64,000 nucleotides of DNA, from positions 6,237,560 to 6,301,559 of the forward strand of contig NZ_CP020042.1 of NCBI RefSeq assembly GCF_002028425.1, given 5' to 3'. A model generated the notes under the pieces. It saw only the letters and a program-made list of their open reading frames with translations, was not told where the DNA came from and searched no databases. Position numbers and translations under genes: made by a program. This document shows, in pieces, positions 8,280-18,156 of the stretch. How positions within the stretch are numbered: the stretch's first letter is position 1; each line of letters opens with the position of its first letter. This DNA comes from Streptomyces katrae. GTDB lineage: Bacteria; Actinomycetota; Actinomycetes; Streptomycetales; Streptomycetaceae.

Positions 8280-9122
8280 ATGGCCCAAGTCGTCCGCGCC
8301 GCACTCGTCCAGGCTACCTGGACCGGAGACACCGAGTCGATGATCGCCAAGCACGAGGAGCACGCCCGCAGGGCGGCCGCCCAGGGCGCGAAGGTCATCG
8401 GCTTCCAGGAGGTGTTCAACGCCCCCTACTTCTGCCAGGTCCAGGAGCCCGAGCACTACCGCTGGGCCGAGCCCGTCCCCGACGGGCCCACGGTCCGCCG
8501 GATGCAGGAGCTGGCCCGCGAGACCGGGATGGTCATCGTCGTCCCGGTCTTCGAGAAGGAGAACGAGGGCTTCTACTACAACACCGCCGCCGTCATCGAC
8601 GCCGACGGCAGCTACCTCGGCAAGTACCGCAAGCACCACATCCCGCAGGTCAAGGGGTTCTGGGAGAAGTACTACTTCCGCCCCGGCAACCTCGGCTGGC
8701 CCGTCTTCGACACCGCCGTCGGCCGCGTCGGCGTCTACATCTGCTACGACCGCCACTTCCCCGAGGGCTGGCGCCAACTCGGCCTGGCCGGAGCCCAGCT
8801 GGTCTACAACCCGTCCGCCACCTCCCGCGGCCTGTCCGCCTACCTGTGGCAGCTGGAGCAGCCGGCGTCCGCCGTCGCCAACGAGTACTTCGTCGCCGCC
8901 ATCAACCGCGTCGGCCAGGAGGAGTACGGCGACAACGACTTCTACGGCACCAGCTACTTCGTCGACCCCCGGGGCCAGTTCGTCGGCGAGGTCGCCAGCG
9001 ACAAGGAGGAGGAACTCCTCGTCCGGGACCTCGACTTCGACCTGATCAAGGAGGTCCGCGACCAGTGGGCCTTCTACCGCGACCGCCGCCCCGACGCCTA
9101 CGGAGGACTGGTTCAGCCGTGA
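8280..9122 (+). CDS. Nitrilase-superfamily amidohydrolase, probable beta-ureidopropionase
   Basis: A 280-residue carbon-nitrogen hydrolase. The Glu-Lys-Cys triad is visible: Glu in GFQEVFNAPYF, Lys in KYRKHHIPQVKGFWEKYYF and the nucleophilic Cys in VYICYDRHFPEGWR. Members with this NAPYFC/KHHIP pattern hydrolyse N-carbamoyl amines (N-carbamoyl-beta-alanine or N-carbamoylputrescine). The dihydropyrimidinase and aminotransferase downstream favour ureidopropionase, releasing beta-alanine, CO2 and ammonia. ATG 8280 follows GAGGAG; an upstream in-frame GTG (8241) would start inside the operator. The stop overlaps the next start (GTGA). Confidence 0.9.
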   Translation: MAQVVRAALVQATWTGDTESMIAKHEEHARRAAAQGAKVIGFQEVFNAPYFCQVQEPEHYRWAEPVPDGPTVRRMQELARETGMVIVVPVFEKENEGFYYNTAAVIDADGSYLGKYRKHHIPQVKGFWEKYYFRPGNLGWPVFDTAVGRVGVYICYDRHFPEGWRQLGLAGAQLVYNPSATSRGLSAYLWQLEQPASAVANEYFVAAINRVGQEEYGDNDFYGTSYFVDPRGQFVGEVASDKEEELLVRDLDFDLIKEVRDQWAFYRDRRPDAYGGLVQP

Positions 9123-10414
9123 CCAACCCGACCCCCCTGTACAACCGCCACCGCACCGTCCTGCCCGACTGGCTCGCGCTCTACTACGACCGCCCCATCG
9201 AGCTCACCCACGGCGAGGGCCGCCACGTCTGGGACGCCGACGGCAACCGGTACCTCGACTTCTTCGGCGGCATCCTCACCACCATGACCGCCCACGCCCT
9301 GCCCGAGGTCACCAAGGCCGTCTCCGAGCAGGCCGGGCGGATCATCCACTCCTCCACGCTCTACCTCAACCGGCCCATGATCGAGCTGGCCGAACGGATC
9401 GCCGCCCTCTCCGGCATCCCCGACGCCCGGGTCTTCTTCACCACCTCCGGCACCGAGGCCAACGACGCCGCCCTGCTGCTGGCGACCGCGTACCGCCGCT
9501 CCAACCAGATCCTGGCGATGCGCAACAGCTACCACGGCCGGTCCTTCTCCACCGTCGGCATCACCGGCAACCGGGGCTGGTCCCCGACCAGCCTCTCCCC
9601 GCTCCAGACGTACTACGTCCACGGCGCCGTCCGTACCCGCGGCCCCTTCGCCGCCCTCGACGACGCCGCCTTCACGGCCGCGGCCGTCGCCGACCTGGAG
9701 GACGTGCTCGGCCAGGCCCGCGGGGGAGTTGCCGCCCTCATCGCCGAACCCATCCAGGGCGTCGGCGGGTTCACCTCACCCCCCGACGGCCTGTACGGGG
9801 CCTTCCGCGACGTGCTCAACCGGCACGGCATCCTCTGGATCAGCGACGAGGTACAGACCGGCTGGGGCCGCACAGGGGACTACTTCTGGGGCTGGCAGGC
9901 CCACGCGCAGAGCGGGCCGCCGGACATGCTCACCTTCGCCAAGGGCATCGGCAACGGCATGTCCATCGGCGGTGTCGTCGCCCGCGCCGAGGTGATGAAC
10001 TGCCTCGACGCCAACTCCATCTCCACCTTCGGCGGTTCCCCGGTGACGATGGCGGCAGGCCTCGCCAACCTCGCCTACCTGCTGGACCACGACCTCCAGG
10101 GCAACGCCCGCCGCGTCGGCGGCCTCCTCCTGGAGCGGCTGCGCGCCCTCGCCGCCACCTCGCCCGCCGTACGGGAGGTCCGCGGCCGGGGCCTGATGGC
10201 CGGACTGGAGCTCACCGAGCCTGGCACCGACCGCGCCGACCCGCAGGCGGCCGCCGCGGTCCTGGAGGCCGCCCGCGCGGGCGGCCTGCTCATCGGCAAG
10301 GGCGGCGGGCACGACACCAGCGTGCTGCGCATCGCGCCGCCGCTCTCCCTCACCGTGGCCGAGGCGGAAGAGGGGGCCGAGATCCTCGGACAGGCCCTCC
10401 GCAGCATCGAGTAG
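9119..10414 (+). CDS. Class III aminotransferase (PLP-dependent)
   Basis: A 431-residue fold-type I omega-amino-acid aminotransferase. It shows WDADGNRYLDFFGGI, the PLP phosphate site SGTEANDAALL, EPIQGVGG, ISDEVQTGWGRTG (cofactor-binding Asp) and the Schiff-base Lys in TFAKGIGNG. In this operon it most likely removes the amino group of beta-alanine or beta-aminoisobutyrate formed by the upstream enzyme; other omega-amino acids are possible. The GTG start overlaps the amidohydrolase stop, and the stop lies nine bases before the dihydropyrimidinase gene. Confidence 0.9.
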   Translation: MTNPTPLYNRHRTVLPDWLALYYDRPIELTHGEGRHVWDADGNRYLDFFGGILTTMTAHALPEVTKAVSEQAGRIIHSSTLYLNRPMIELAERIAALSGIPDARVFFTTSGTEANDAALLLATAYRRSNQILAMRNSYHGRSFSTVGITGNRGWSPTSLSPLQTYYVHGAVRTRGPFAALDDAAFTAAAVADLEDVLGQARGGVAALIAEPIQGVGGFTSPPDGLYGAFRDVLNRHGILWISDEVQTGWGRTGDYFWGWQAHAQSGPPDMLTFAKGIGNGMSIGGVVARAEVMNCLDANSISTFGGSPVTMAAGLANLAYLLDHDLQGNARRVGGLLLERLRALAATSPAVREVRGRGLMAGLELTEPGTDRADPQAAAAVLEAARAGGLLIGKGGGHDTSVLRIAPPLSLTVAEAEEGAEILGQALRSIE

Positions 10415-10423
10415 GGGGACCGA

Positions 10424-11824
10424 ATGAGCATCCGCACCCTGATCAGAGGCGGCCTCGTCGTCACCGCCGCCGACGAGCTCCACGCCGACGTCCTCGTCGA
10501 GGACGGCCGCGTGGCGGCGCTCGCCGCCACCGGCTCGGCCGCCGCCGGCGCCTGGACGGCCGACCGCACGATCGACGCGAGCGGCAAGTACGTCATCCCG
10601 GGCGGGGTCGACGCCCACACCCACATGGAGCTGCCGTTCGGCGGCACCTCCGCCTCCGACACCTTCGAGACCGGCACCCGAGCCGCCGCCTGGGGCGGCA
10701 CGACCACCATCGTCGACTTCGCCGTCCAGAGCGTGGGCCGCTCCCTGCGCGAGGGACTCGACACCTGGTACGACAAGGCCGACGGCAACTGCGCGATCGA
10801 CTACGCCTTCCACATGATCCTGTCGGACGTCAACGAGCACACCTTGAAGGAGATGGACCACCTCGTCGGCGAGGGCGTCACCTCCTTCAAGCTGTTCATG
10901 GCCTATCCCGGCGTCTTCTACAGCGACGACGGGCAGATCCTGCGCGCGATGCAGCGGGCCTCGTCCAACGGCGGACTGATCATGATGCACGCCGAGAACG
11001 GCATCGCCATCGACGTCCTCGTGGAACAGGCCCTGGCCCGCGGCGAGACCGACCCCCGCCACCACGGCGAGGTCCGCAAGGTCCTCCTGGAGGCCGAGGC
11101 CACCCACCGGGCGATCCAGCTCGCCCGGGTCGCCGGCTCCCCGCTCTACGTCGTCCACGTCTCGGCGGAGGAGGCCGTCGCGGAACTCGCCGCCGCCCGC
11201 GACAAGGGCCTGCCGGTCTTCGGCGAAACCTGCCCCCAGTACCTGTTCCTCTCCACCGACAACCTCGCCGAGCCGGACTTCCAGGGCGCCAAGTACGTCT
11301 GCTCCACCCCCCTGCGCCCTCGCGAGCACCAGGCGGCCCTCTGGCGCGGCCTGCGCACCAACGACCTCCAGGTGGTCTCCACCGACCACTGCCCGTTCTG
11401 CTTCCGCGGCCAGAAGGAACTGGGCCGGGGCGACTTCTCCAAGATCCCCAACGGTCTCCCCGGCGTGGAGAACCGCATGGACCTCCTCCACCAGGCCGTC
11501 CTGGACGGCCACATCACCCGCCGCCGCTGGATCGAGATCGCCTGCGCGACCCCGGCCCGGATGTTCGGCCTCTACCCGCAGAAGGGCACCATCGCCCCGG
11601 GTTCGGACGCCGACATCGTCCTCTACGATCCGCACGCCGAGCAGGTCATCTCCGCCGAGACCCACCACATGAACGTGGACTACTCGGCGTACGAGGGCAG
11701 GCGGATCACCGGACGCGTCGACACGGTCCTCTCCCGGGGCGAACCCGTCATCGACCGCCGCGCCTACACCGGCCGGGCCGGGCACGGGGCCTTCGTGCAC
11801 CGCTCCACCTGCCAGTACCTCTAG
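10424..11824 (+). CDS. hydA: Dihydropyrimidinase (D-hydantoinase)
   Basis: A 466-residue cyclic amidohydrolase that opens dihydrouracil or dihydrothymine (and hydantoins) to the N-carbamoyl amino acid used by the enzyme at 8280. Metal ligands appear in GGVDAHTHMELPFGG, the carboxylated Lys in TSFKLFMAYPG, further His residues in MMHAENG and YVVHVSAEEA, and the Asp in STDHCPF. Normal length, cytoplasmic and probably a tetramer by family. The ATG follows GGGGGACCGA. It is the third gene of the operon. Confidence 0.95.
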   Translation: MSIRTLIRGGLVVTAADELHADVLVEDGRVAALAATGSAAAGAWTADRTIDASGKYVIPGGVDAHTHMELPFGGTSASDTFETGTRAAAWGGTTTIVDFAVQSVGRSLREGLDTWYDKADGNCAIDYAFHMILSDVNEHTLKEMDHLVGEGVTSFKLFMAYPGVFYSDDGQILRAMQRASSNGGLIMMHAENGIAIDVLVEQALARGETDPRHHGEVRKVLLEAEATHRAIQLARVAGSPLYVVHVSAEEAVAELAAARDKGLPVFGETCPQYLFLSTDNLAEPDFQGAKYVCSTPLRPREHQAALWRGLRTNDLQVVSTDHCPFCFRGQKELGRGDFSKIPNGLPGVENRMDLLHQAVLDGHITRRRWIEIACATPARMFGLYPQKGTIAPGSDADIVLYDPHAEQVISAETHHMNVDYSAYEGRRITGRVDTVLSRGEPVIDRRAYTGRAGHGAFVHRSTCQYL

Positions 11825-11882
11825 AGGGTGTCCGGGGCCCGCACGCCCCGGGCCCGTACTACCCAGCAAGGAGCAGCCGCCC

Positions 11883-12899
11883 ATGGACTTCGGCATCGTC
11901 CTCCAGACGGACCCGCCCGCCTCCCAGGTCATCAGCCTGATGAAGCGCGCCGAACGCAACGGCTTCCGCTACGGCTGGACCTTCGACTCGGCGGTCCTGT
12001 GGCAGGAGCCGTTCGTCATCTACAGCCAGATCCTCGCCAACACGCAGAAGCTGCACATCGGCCCCATGGTGACCAACCCGGGCACCCGCACCTGGGAGGT
12101 CACCGCCTCCACCTTCGCCACCCTCAACGACATGTACGGCAACCGCACCGTCTGCGGCATCGGCCGCGGCGACTCCGCCATGCGCGTCGCCGGCCGTGCC
12201 CCCAACACCCTGGCCCGCCTCGGCGAGGCCATCGAGGTCATCCGCGACCTGGCCGAAGGCCGCGAGGCGCTCGTGGACGGCAACCCGATCCGCATCCCCT
12301 GGATCAAGAACGGCAGACTCCCCGTCTGGATGGCCGCGTACGGCCCCAAGGCCCTCGCCCTGACCGGCCAGAAGGCCGACGGCTTCATCCTCCAGCTGGC
12401 CGACCCGTTCCTCACGGAATGGATGGTCAAAGCGGTCCGCGACGCCGCCGCCGAGGCGGGCCGCGACCCGGCGTCGGTCACCATCTGCGTGGCGGCCCCC
12501 GCCTACGTCACGGCCGACGACTCGCCGTCCGCCCTGGCCCACGCCCGCGACCAGTGCCGCTGGTTCGGCGGCATGGTCGGCAACCACGTGGCCGACCTCG
12601 TCTCCCGCTACGGCGAACACTCGGGCATGGTCCCCGACGAACTCACCGAGTACATCAAGGCCCGCCACGGATACGACTACAGCCACCACGGCCGCGCCGG
12701 AAACCCTTCCACCGACTTCGTCCCGGACGAGATCGTCGACCGCTTCTGCCTCCTGGGCCCGCCCGAGGCCCACATCGAGAAGCTCCGCGCCCTACGTGAC
12801 CTCGGCGTCGACCAGTTCGCCGTCTACGACATGCACGACGCGAGGGAGGCGACCATCGACGCCTACGGCGCGAGGATCATCCCGGCACTGCGGGACTGA
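11883..12899 (+). CDS. LLM-class F420-dependent oxidoreductase (TIGR03842-like)
   Basis: A 338-residue luciferase-like TIM-barrel protein. The N-terminus MDFGIVLQTDPPASQVI, then NRTVCGIGRGDSAMRVAG and LPVWMAAYGPKALALTGQKADG, are typical of the F420-type LLM family that accompanies hydantoinase operons in actinobacteria. It could reduce or oxidise a pyrimidine-derived intermediate; the exact reaction is unknown. AAGGAG precedes the ATG, 58 bases after hydA, so it is probably cotranscribed. A GC hairpin follows the stop. Confidence 0.88.
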   Translation: MDFGIVLQTDPPASQVISLMKRAERNGFRYGWTFDSAVLWQEPFVIYSQILANTQKLHIGPMVTNPGTRTWEVTASTFATLNDMYGNRTVCGIGRGDSAMRVAGRAPNTLARLGEAIEVIRDLAEGREALVDGNPIRIPWIKNGRLPVWMAAYGPKALALTGQKADGFILQLADPFLTEWMVKAVRDAAAEAGRDPASVTICVAAPAYVTADDSPSALAHARDQCRWFGGMVGNHVADLVSRYGEHSGMVPDELTEYIKARHGYDYSHHGRAGNPSTDFVPDEIVDRFCLLGPPEAHIEKLRALRDLGVDQFAVYDMHDAREATIDAYGARIIPALRD

Positions 12900-12948
12900 C
12901 CGCAGGCCCGGCATGAGGCCGGGACCCGGCAGCCTGGCACCTGGCATG

Positions 12949-12967
12949 GGCCCCGGCCGTCGGGGCC
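12949..12967 (+). terminator. GC hairpin after the pyrimidine operon
   Basis: GGCCCCG (12949-12955) pairs with CGGGGCC (12961-12967) around a five-base loop, between two convergent transcription units. There is no T-run, which is common for Streptomyces terminators. Confidence 0.5.
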
Positions 12968-13007
12968 GGACCGAAGCGTGGAACGCCATCGAGGCCAGGA
13001 GCATCCT

Positions 13008-13586
13008 TCAAGGAAGGCGCGGAAGAAGCTCCAGCCATGCCCGCGTCTCCTGGACGACAGAGTCGCTACCTTCCAGGAGCAGACGGAGAGGAAGCAGCGG
13101 AGTGAGCATGTTCTTGATTCGGCGTAGCTGCAGCATCTGGTCCCGCGGCGCTGATTTCCACCCTTCGGCGAGCCGGGTGCCTGCCTCCAGCGACATTCCC
13201 ACGTTCCGCAGGATCTCTGAACAGAGGGCGATAAGATCTCGGGACGCATCCTCCTTGCTGACCCCGAACTCCCGGATCATATAGGCACGCACGGAGGCCG
13301 AATCGGCAATTGCCTGCTGTGGTGTCTGAACCGATTCCTTTCTGGAGATTGCGGAGAGAGCGAGACGGCCCCAGCGGAGCCGTGTTTCGTCCGAGAGCCC
13401 AGGTGACTGCATGCCGCCGACGGCGAAATCCCGCAACTGTTCCCAGCGCTCATGCGGCCAGGCTGTCACTTCGGGTGTCAGCAGGTGCCGTTCCACGTCC
13501 TCCAGGGAAGATCCGAGGAACCTGCGCTCGCTTCCGTGGGATCCGCCTGTCTTGGGGGAACGGTCAGAGGAGGGGGATTCCTGCAC
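13008..13586 (-). CDS. Putative immunity protein for the RHS toxin
   Basis: A 192-residue soluble protein with no recognised family, rich in charged helices (LEDVERHLLTPEVTAWPHER, SVRAYMIREFGVSKEDASRD, LRRIKNMLTPLLPLRLLLEG). It lies directly after the toxin-tip coding sequence and overlaps it by 23 bases, where immunity genes of polymorphic toxins sit. GGGAAGGA lies 5 to 11 bases before a TTG and then a GTG; I chose GTG 13586, and the TTG six bases upstream is equally possible. A much longer open frame to 13679 exists but lies inside the toxin gene. Codon GC is lower than in neighbours, as expected for exchanged toxin cassettes. Function is inferred from position only. Confidence 0.65.
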   Translation of the reverse strand: MQESPSSDRSPKTGGSHGSERRFLGSSLEDVERHLLTPEVTAWPHERWEQLRDFAVGGMQSPGLSDETRLRWGRLALSAISRKESVQTPQQAIADSASVRAYMIREFGVSKEDASRDLIALCSEILRNVGMSLEAGTRLAEGWKSAPRDQMLQLRRIKNMLTPLLPLRLLLEGSDSVVQETRAWLELLPRLP

Positions 13587-16500
13587 GTTCAAATGCGTCC
13601 TTCCCAATTTCAAGGCTCTCCTGCGAGGGCCAATAGTGTCCGCTCTGTCTGTTGATGGACATGCCGAAGTAGTTGCCACCGCTTCCGGCTATCTCCGCCT
13701 CGCCCGCAGCAAGGACAGGTGCCCCGTTTGTCAGCACAGGGTGCTTCAGCTCGGTGCCTTGAACGTGCTTGGGGATAAAGACCAGCTCTCCCTCTTCAGT
13801 CACCGCCCACTTCACCGTGCCCGAGTTGATGACGTCATCGAACCCTGTATCACCAACACGTACGGGCTTCACTCCGAGCCGTTCGGCGTCTGCCAGCTCG
13901 CCTGCCAGCTCTTCGGGCATCCGATTAGGGAACGGGCAGGGTGAAAGTCCTCTTGGGTCGCTCCACGTCTGTGGGTTGTTGACGTAGGCCGCCGGGTTCG
14001 GTGCTGGGGCGAGTCCCAAGGGGTCCTGGGAGAGGTATCGTGCCGATTCTGGGTCATAATAGCGGAAGTGGTTGTAATGGAGCCCCGACTCCGGGTCGAA
14101 ATACTGTCCTGGGAATCGTAGCGGGGTATAGGCGGTTGCGTCGCGGGTCCATGTTGTCGTGCCCCACAGCGTCGCGCGCGTGCGCCAGGCCAGTTGGCCC
14201 GATTCGTCGATCAGTTCGGTCGGTGTGCCGATTAGGTCAGTGACGATGGCGAAGAAACGCTCGTCGGTGGAATCCTTGCGGCGTTCTGTTTGGGCAATGG
14301 GGCGCAGGCCTGCATGGTCCCAGGTGAGGGTGATGTCCGCGGTTGTCTGCTCGCAGAGGGTCGTGCCGTCCCAGATGAAGTGGACCTCCTGGACAGGGGA
14401 CTGCTTCGATATCCGGCGGCCCAGTGGGTCGTAAGCGTACCGCCAGACAGTGCCCCCGGGTGTGGTCACCGCGGTGAGACGGTCCTCCGCGTCCCACTCG
14501 TAGCGCCAGGTATCGGGCTTCCGGGAGAGACGGGTCTTCTGGCGTAGAACAAGCCGCCCCTGGTCGTCGTGTTCGTAGCGGATGGCGCCCGCGCTGGTGA
14601 TCCGAGTGCCCTGATAGTCGCGCGTGCCTGTCGCGGTGTGGGAGGGGTGGGTGGCCGGCCACGAAGCCTCTGTCTGGTTTCCGGTGTTGTCGTAGACGTA
14701 CTGCTCCGTCCATCCGCTCGCATGGACAGCCGTGACACGGCGGGCCGCGTCCAACTCGAATCGGCGGGCACCGGAGAAGGCGTCGTTTATGCCGACCAGA
14801 CCGCCGTCCGGGCGGTAGGTGTACACCCGGTGCTGGAGAGGGCGGCCGCCCCGGGACGTGATCTCCTGGGCCGTCAAACGATTCATATCGTCGAACGACG
14901 ACGTCAGAGAGGCGAAGTCCGATACCGTGCGCTCCACTTCACGGCCCAGGGCATCGAAGGAGAAGCCGAATTCACGTCCGGACGAGGTGAGCTTCGTCCT
15001 GCGGCCCGCCGCGTCGTACGACCATTCACTGACCGCCCCACTTGGCGTCGTTCTTCCCACACGACGGCCCAGCTCGTCGTACGCATACGTTAGCTTCCGG
15101 CCGTTCACCTTCTCGAACTGCAGTCGACCATAGCGGTCTCGTAGGCGTTCCAGTTGAGCGTCCGGGCTCGTGGCCAGTGCCAGTTCATCGAAGACGTCGT
15201 ATTCAAATGTTGTGACTTTATTGCCTTCGACCTCCTTGCGGATCACCTGGCCGAGGGCATTGTGTGTGAAGTCGACGCGCTGGCCCAGCCCGTTCTTCCG
15301 GGAGACCATTCGACCCGCAGCATCGTAGTCGTAGCCCAGCACCCGGCCGTCGAAGTCGGCCTCCGCAACCAGTCGGCCAGCCGCGTCGTAGGTGTAATCC
15401 CACGTCAAGCCCTGCGGATTCGTCACCTGCGTCAGCCGCAGGTTGGTGTCATGGGAGAAATCGTAGCGAGCTCCATCCGGGCCCGTGCGGGCTGCCAGCA
15501 GATCGAACTCCGTGTACGCGAAGCGAGTCGTGGCACCCATCGCGTCCGTGTAGCTGAGACAGTTCCCCTCACCATCGTACGTCCAGAAGTCCACCGTGCC
15601 GTCAGGTGCGGTGCGCCGGGTCAGCTGGCCCTCTGTAGTCCAATCCAGTCGCGTCTCCGCTCCGAGAGGGTCAACGATCCGAACGGTACGACCGAAGGCA
15701 TCGTGCTCGTAGCGAGTCGTGGCGCCCAACTGATCTATGACTTGTGTGGGAAGACCTTGGCGGTTCAGTATCAGCCGGATAGTGCCGATGAACGGGTTCG
15801 TCATCGAAGTGAGCGAGCCGGCTGCGTCGTACGTGAACTCTGTCGTCACGCCCGCTGCGTCGGTTACGGACATGCGATTGCCGTGCTCGTCGAAGGTCTG
15901 GCGAGTGGCCCTTCCGTCGGTGCCTACTACGCGAACAGGCATACCGTTCGTGTCGTACTCGGTCAGCTTCCGCCGTCCGTCCGGCCGTTCCGCCATTGTT
16001 TGACGGCCGTACCTGTCATAGGTGAAACGGTGAGTGTGCCCCAGCGGATCAGTCCGTGACAGCAGTCGGTTGTGGCGGTCGTACTCGAAGCGGGTGACCG
16101 CGCCGAGGGCGTCGATCTCGGCGACCACCTGTGACCGGTCATTGACCAAGTGACGCTCGGTGTGCCCCAGACCATTGGTGAGGGTGGTCATGCGGAGCCC
16201 GGTTGCAGGATCGACATCGTCCCACGTGAAGGTGGATTCGAGGTGCCCGTTCGTCCCTGACTGGTAGACGCAGCGGTCCTGATCGTCGTAGACGTAGTCG
16301 AAGCGGCTACCGTTGGTGTCGGTCCACGAGGTAATACGGCCGTGTTCGTCGCAGTCGAAGCTCAGGGGGCGGCCTGAGGAGTTGATGACCGAGCTGAGAT
16401 GGCCGTCGGTGTATCCGTACCGCAGGATCTCCTGATCCGATCCGCCCTCCGCGGCCCCCGCGAGGTGCAGGGCCGTTACGCGTCCCTTGCTCGTGGTGAG

Positions 16501-18156
16501 CTTCAGGTGGTAGCCGCCGTGGTGGACGATCGCTGTCGGGGCGCCCGACTCGTCGTGCTCGAAGCTGATCCAGCGGCCGTTGCGGTCGTCGATCTGGGCC
16601 AGGAGCGCGGTCTCGTCCGTGTGATCTGTGAAGTGCCAGACCTTGCCGGTGTCGGGGTCGGTGATCGTATACCCGCCGGTGACGCGTTCCAATGGCCATT
16701 GTCGGCCGTGTGTGGGCATCACCGCGATGCCGGGGGCTGGGTGGGGGTAGGCGAGAAGGCTCCCCTCGTCACAGCTGAAGATGAGGCCCTCCGGGCCGAT
16801 CTCCAGCTGCTGGTCCACCGTGGAAGACCACGTCGGCCCGAACCAGTGCCCGGAGCGGCGCGAGGAGTCGAAGGTGCGCCGAAACACGAGTGGGAGGGCG
16901 CCGGGCAGAGCGATGTCGGTCGTGGGCAACAGCATGCGGCCGGTCGCGACATCGACCGGGTCCCTCTTGCACACCGTCTCTTTGCAGCGGGTGGCGCTGC
17001 TCTCCGGATTCCGTTCATGCTCCCCACGGCGGGGAGACTTCAGATCGTCCAAGCGTCTCGCGGCTGCCCCGGCCTCCTTGAAGGAAGCCATGCCCTTGGA
17101 ACCGATCAGGTCGGGGACGAGTCTGCCGACACCTTCGGCGGGATCCTTCATGAAATCGTCGAGCATCTGCTTCCCGGCGCCCCATGGGTCGTTGACCGTG
17201 GTGACGAGGCCCGCTGCCGTGGAGTTGAGGTGCGTCACGTACTCGGCGGGATGCGTGAGGTTGTACGGATCCTGCGGACTGAGGGAGCGGGCGAAGTCGG
17301 CGGTGCCGGCAGCGCCTCGGATGATGCCGCCCACGAAGTGGTTATTGGCCAGCTGCACGTACGCGATGCCGTCGGTGAGCTGACCCGCGTACGAGGGCTT
17401 GGGCGGGGCAGCGTCGCGCGCGGCGCGGACCGCGTCCGCGGCAGTCTGAGCCTGCTCGTTGCGCTGCTTGCGTGCGTTGTCCAGCTTGTCCTGGGCCGCC
17501 GCAGCAAGAGGCTTGCCCGGGTCGTCGAAGGTTTCGGCCGGGCGGGGCGGGAGATGCTCCTTCTTGGCTGTGATGGCGTTGTTGTACTCGTTGACCTGCT
17601 TGTTGTAGGCGTTGCGGGCGTCCTCGGATACCTTCTTCGCCTTGTTGTAGTCCTCCAGGGCCTCCTTGGCTCGACCCTGGGCCCATTCCACGGTCTCCGC
17701 GAAGCGGCCCATGGCGTCTGCTGCCTTCCCGAAGGCCTCGGACGCCTTGAACCAGCGCGGTGGCTGCTTCGCCACGGCTTCCCGGAACGCCTTGGCTGCC
17801 TGGCCCTTCAGACCGTCGGGCTCGGTCAGGTTCTTCAGGCCGTTGCCGACGGATTCGAAGGCCGTCTTGAAGTCGTTAAGGTGTCCGACCTGGGCATGTA
17901 TCTTGGCCACGCTGCCATAGACCAGCTTCTTCGGATCGTCGGTCTGCCCGAGCTCCAGCTCGGCGACGTCGGAGCCAAGCTGGTTGGCGGCGGAGCGGGA
18001 CTTGTCGCGGATCCAGTCGCCCGCTTCCTCCAGGCCGACCTCGTCGGCAAGGCCGGCGACCTTACTGCCACCCCACTCGACGAAATCGCCGACCTTCTCG
18101 ATTCCGTGCTCGACCTTGTCCTCGACGACATCCGGTATGAAGTCCTGCCAGCCCAT
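13564..18156 (-). CDS. Polymorphic toxin: WXG-like N-terminus, DUF6531, YD/RHS repeats, variable toxin tip
   Basis: A 1530-residue secreted-type toxin. Residues 1-230 are helical and coiled-coil with T7SS-effector character (MGWQDFIPDVVEDKVEHGIE, several W and AEx-rich helices). A DUF6531 block begins near residue 393 (KRDPVDVATGRMLLPTTDIA). YD repeats (FEYDRHNRLLSRTDPLGHT, YTYDAAGRLVAEADFDG and many others) form the shell from about 530 to 1350. The RHS core motif is RYYDPESARYLSQDPLGLAP near 1370, followed by DPRGLSPC. The last 120 residues are the variable tip, with KHVQGTELKHPV, AAGEAEIAGSGGNYFGMSI and SGHYWPS; I do not recognise its activity. The start overlaps the upstream stop (TAATG). 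Confidence 0.92.
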   Translation of the reverse strand: MGWQDFIPDVVEDKVEHGIEKVGDFVEWGGSKVAGLADEVGLEEAGDWIRDKSRSAANQLGSDVAELELGQTDDPKKLVYGSVAKIHAQVGHLNDFKTAFESVGNGLKNLTEPDGLKGQAAKAFREAVAKQPPRWFKASEAFGKAADAMGRFAETVEWAQGRAKEALEDYNKAKKVSEDARNAYNKQVNEYNNAITAKKEHLPPRPAETFDDPGKPLAAAAQDKLDNARKQRNEQAQTAADAVRAARDAAPPKPSYAGQLTDGIAYVQLANNHFVGGIIRGAAGTADFARSLSPQDPYNLTHPAEYVTHLNSTAAGLVTTVNDPWGAGKQMLDDFMKDPAEGVGRLVPDLIGSKGMASFKEAGAAARRLDDLKSPRRGEHERNPESSATRCKETVCKRDPVDVATGRMLLPTTDIALPGALPLVFRRTFDSSRRSGHWFGPTWSSTVDQQLEIGPEGLIFSCDEGSLLAYPHPAPGIAVMPTHGRQWPLERVTGGYTITDPDTGKVWHFTDHTDETALLAQIDDRNGRWISFEHDESGAPTAIVHHGGYHLKLTTSKGRVTALHLAGAAEGGSDQEILRYGYTDGHLSSVINSSGRPLSFDCDEHGRITSWTDTNGSRFDYVYDDQDRCVYQSGTNGHLESTFTWDDVDPATGLRMTTLTNGLGHTERHLVNDRSQVVAEIDALGAVTRFEYDRHNRLLSRTDPLGHTHRFTYDRYGRQTMAERPDGRRKLTEYDTNGMPVRVVGTDGRATRQTFDEHGNRMSVTDAAGVTTEFTYDAAGSLTSMTNPFIGTIRLILNRQGLPTQVIDQLGATTRYEHDAFGRTVRIVDPLGAETRLDWTTEGQLTRRTAPDGTVDFWTYDGEGNCLSYTDAMGATTRFAYTEFDLLAARTGPDGARYDFSHDTNLRLTQVTNPQGLTWDYTYDAAGRLVAEADFDGRVLGYDYDAAGRMVSRKNGLGQRVDFTHNALGQVIRKEVEGNKVTTFEYDVFDELALATSPDAQLERLRDRYGRLQFEKVNGRKLTYAYDELGRRVGRTTPSGAVSEWSYDAAGRRTKLTSSGREFGFSFDALGREVERTVSDFASLTSSFDDMNRLTAQEITSRGGRPLQHRVYTYRPDGGLVGINDAFSGARRFELDAARRVTAVHASGWTEQYVYDNTGNQTEASWPATHPSHTATGTRDYQGTRITSAGAIRYEHDDQGRLVLRQKTRLSRKPDTWRYEWDAEDRLTAVTTPGGTVWRYAYDPLGRRISKQSPVQEVHFIWDGTTLCEQTTADITLTWDHAGLRPIAQTERRKDSTDERFFAIVTDLIGTPTELIDESGQLAWRTRATLWGTTTWTRDATAYTPLRFPGQYFDPESGLHYNHFRYYDPESARYLSQDPLGLAPAPNPAAYVNNPQTWSDPRGLSPCPFPNRMPEELAGELADAERLGVKPVRVGDTGFDDVINSGTVKWAVTEEGELVFIPKHVQGTELKHPVLTNGAPVLAAGEAEIAGSGGNYFGMSINRQSGHYWPSQESLEIGKDAFERAGIPLL

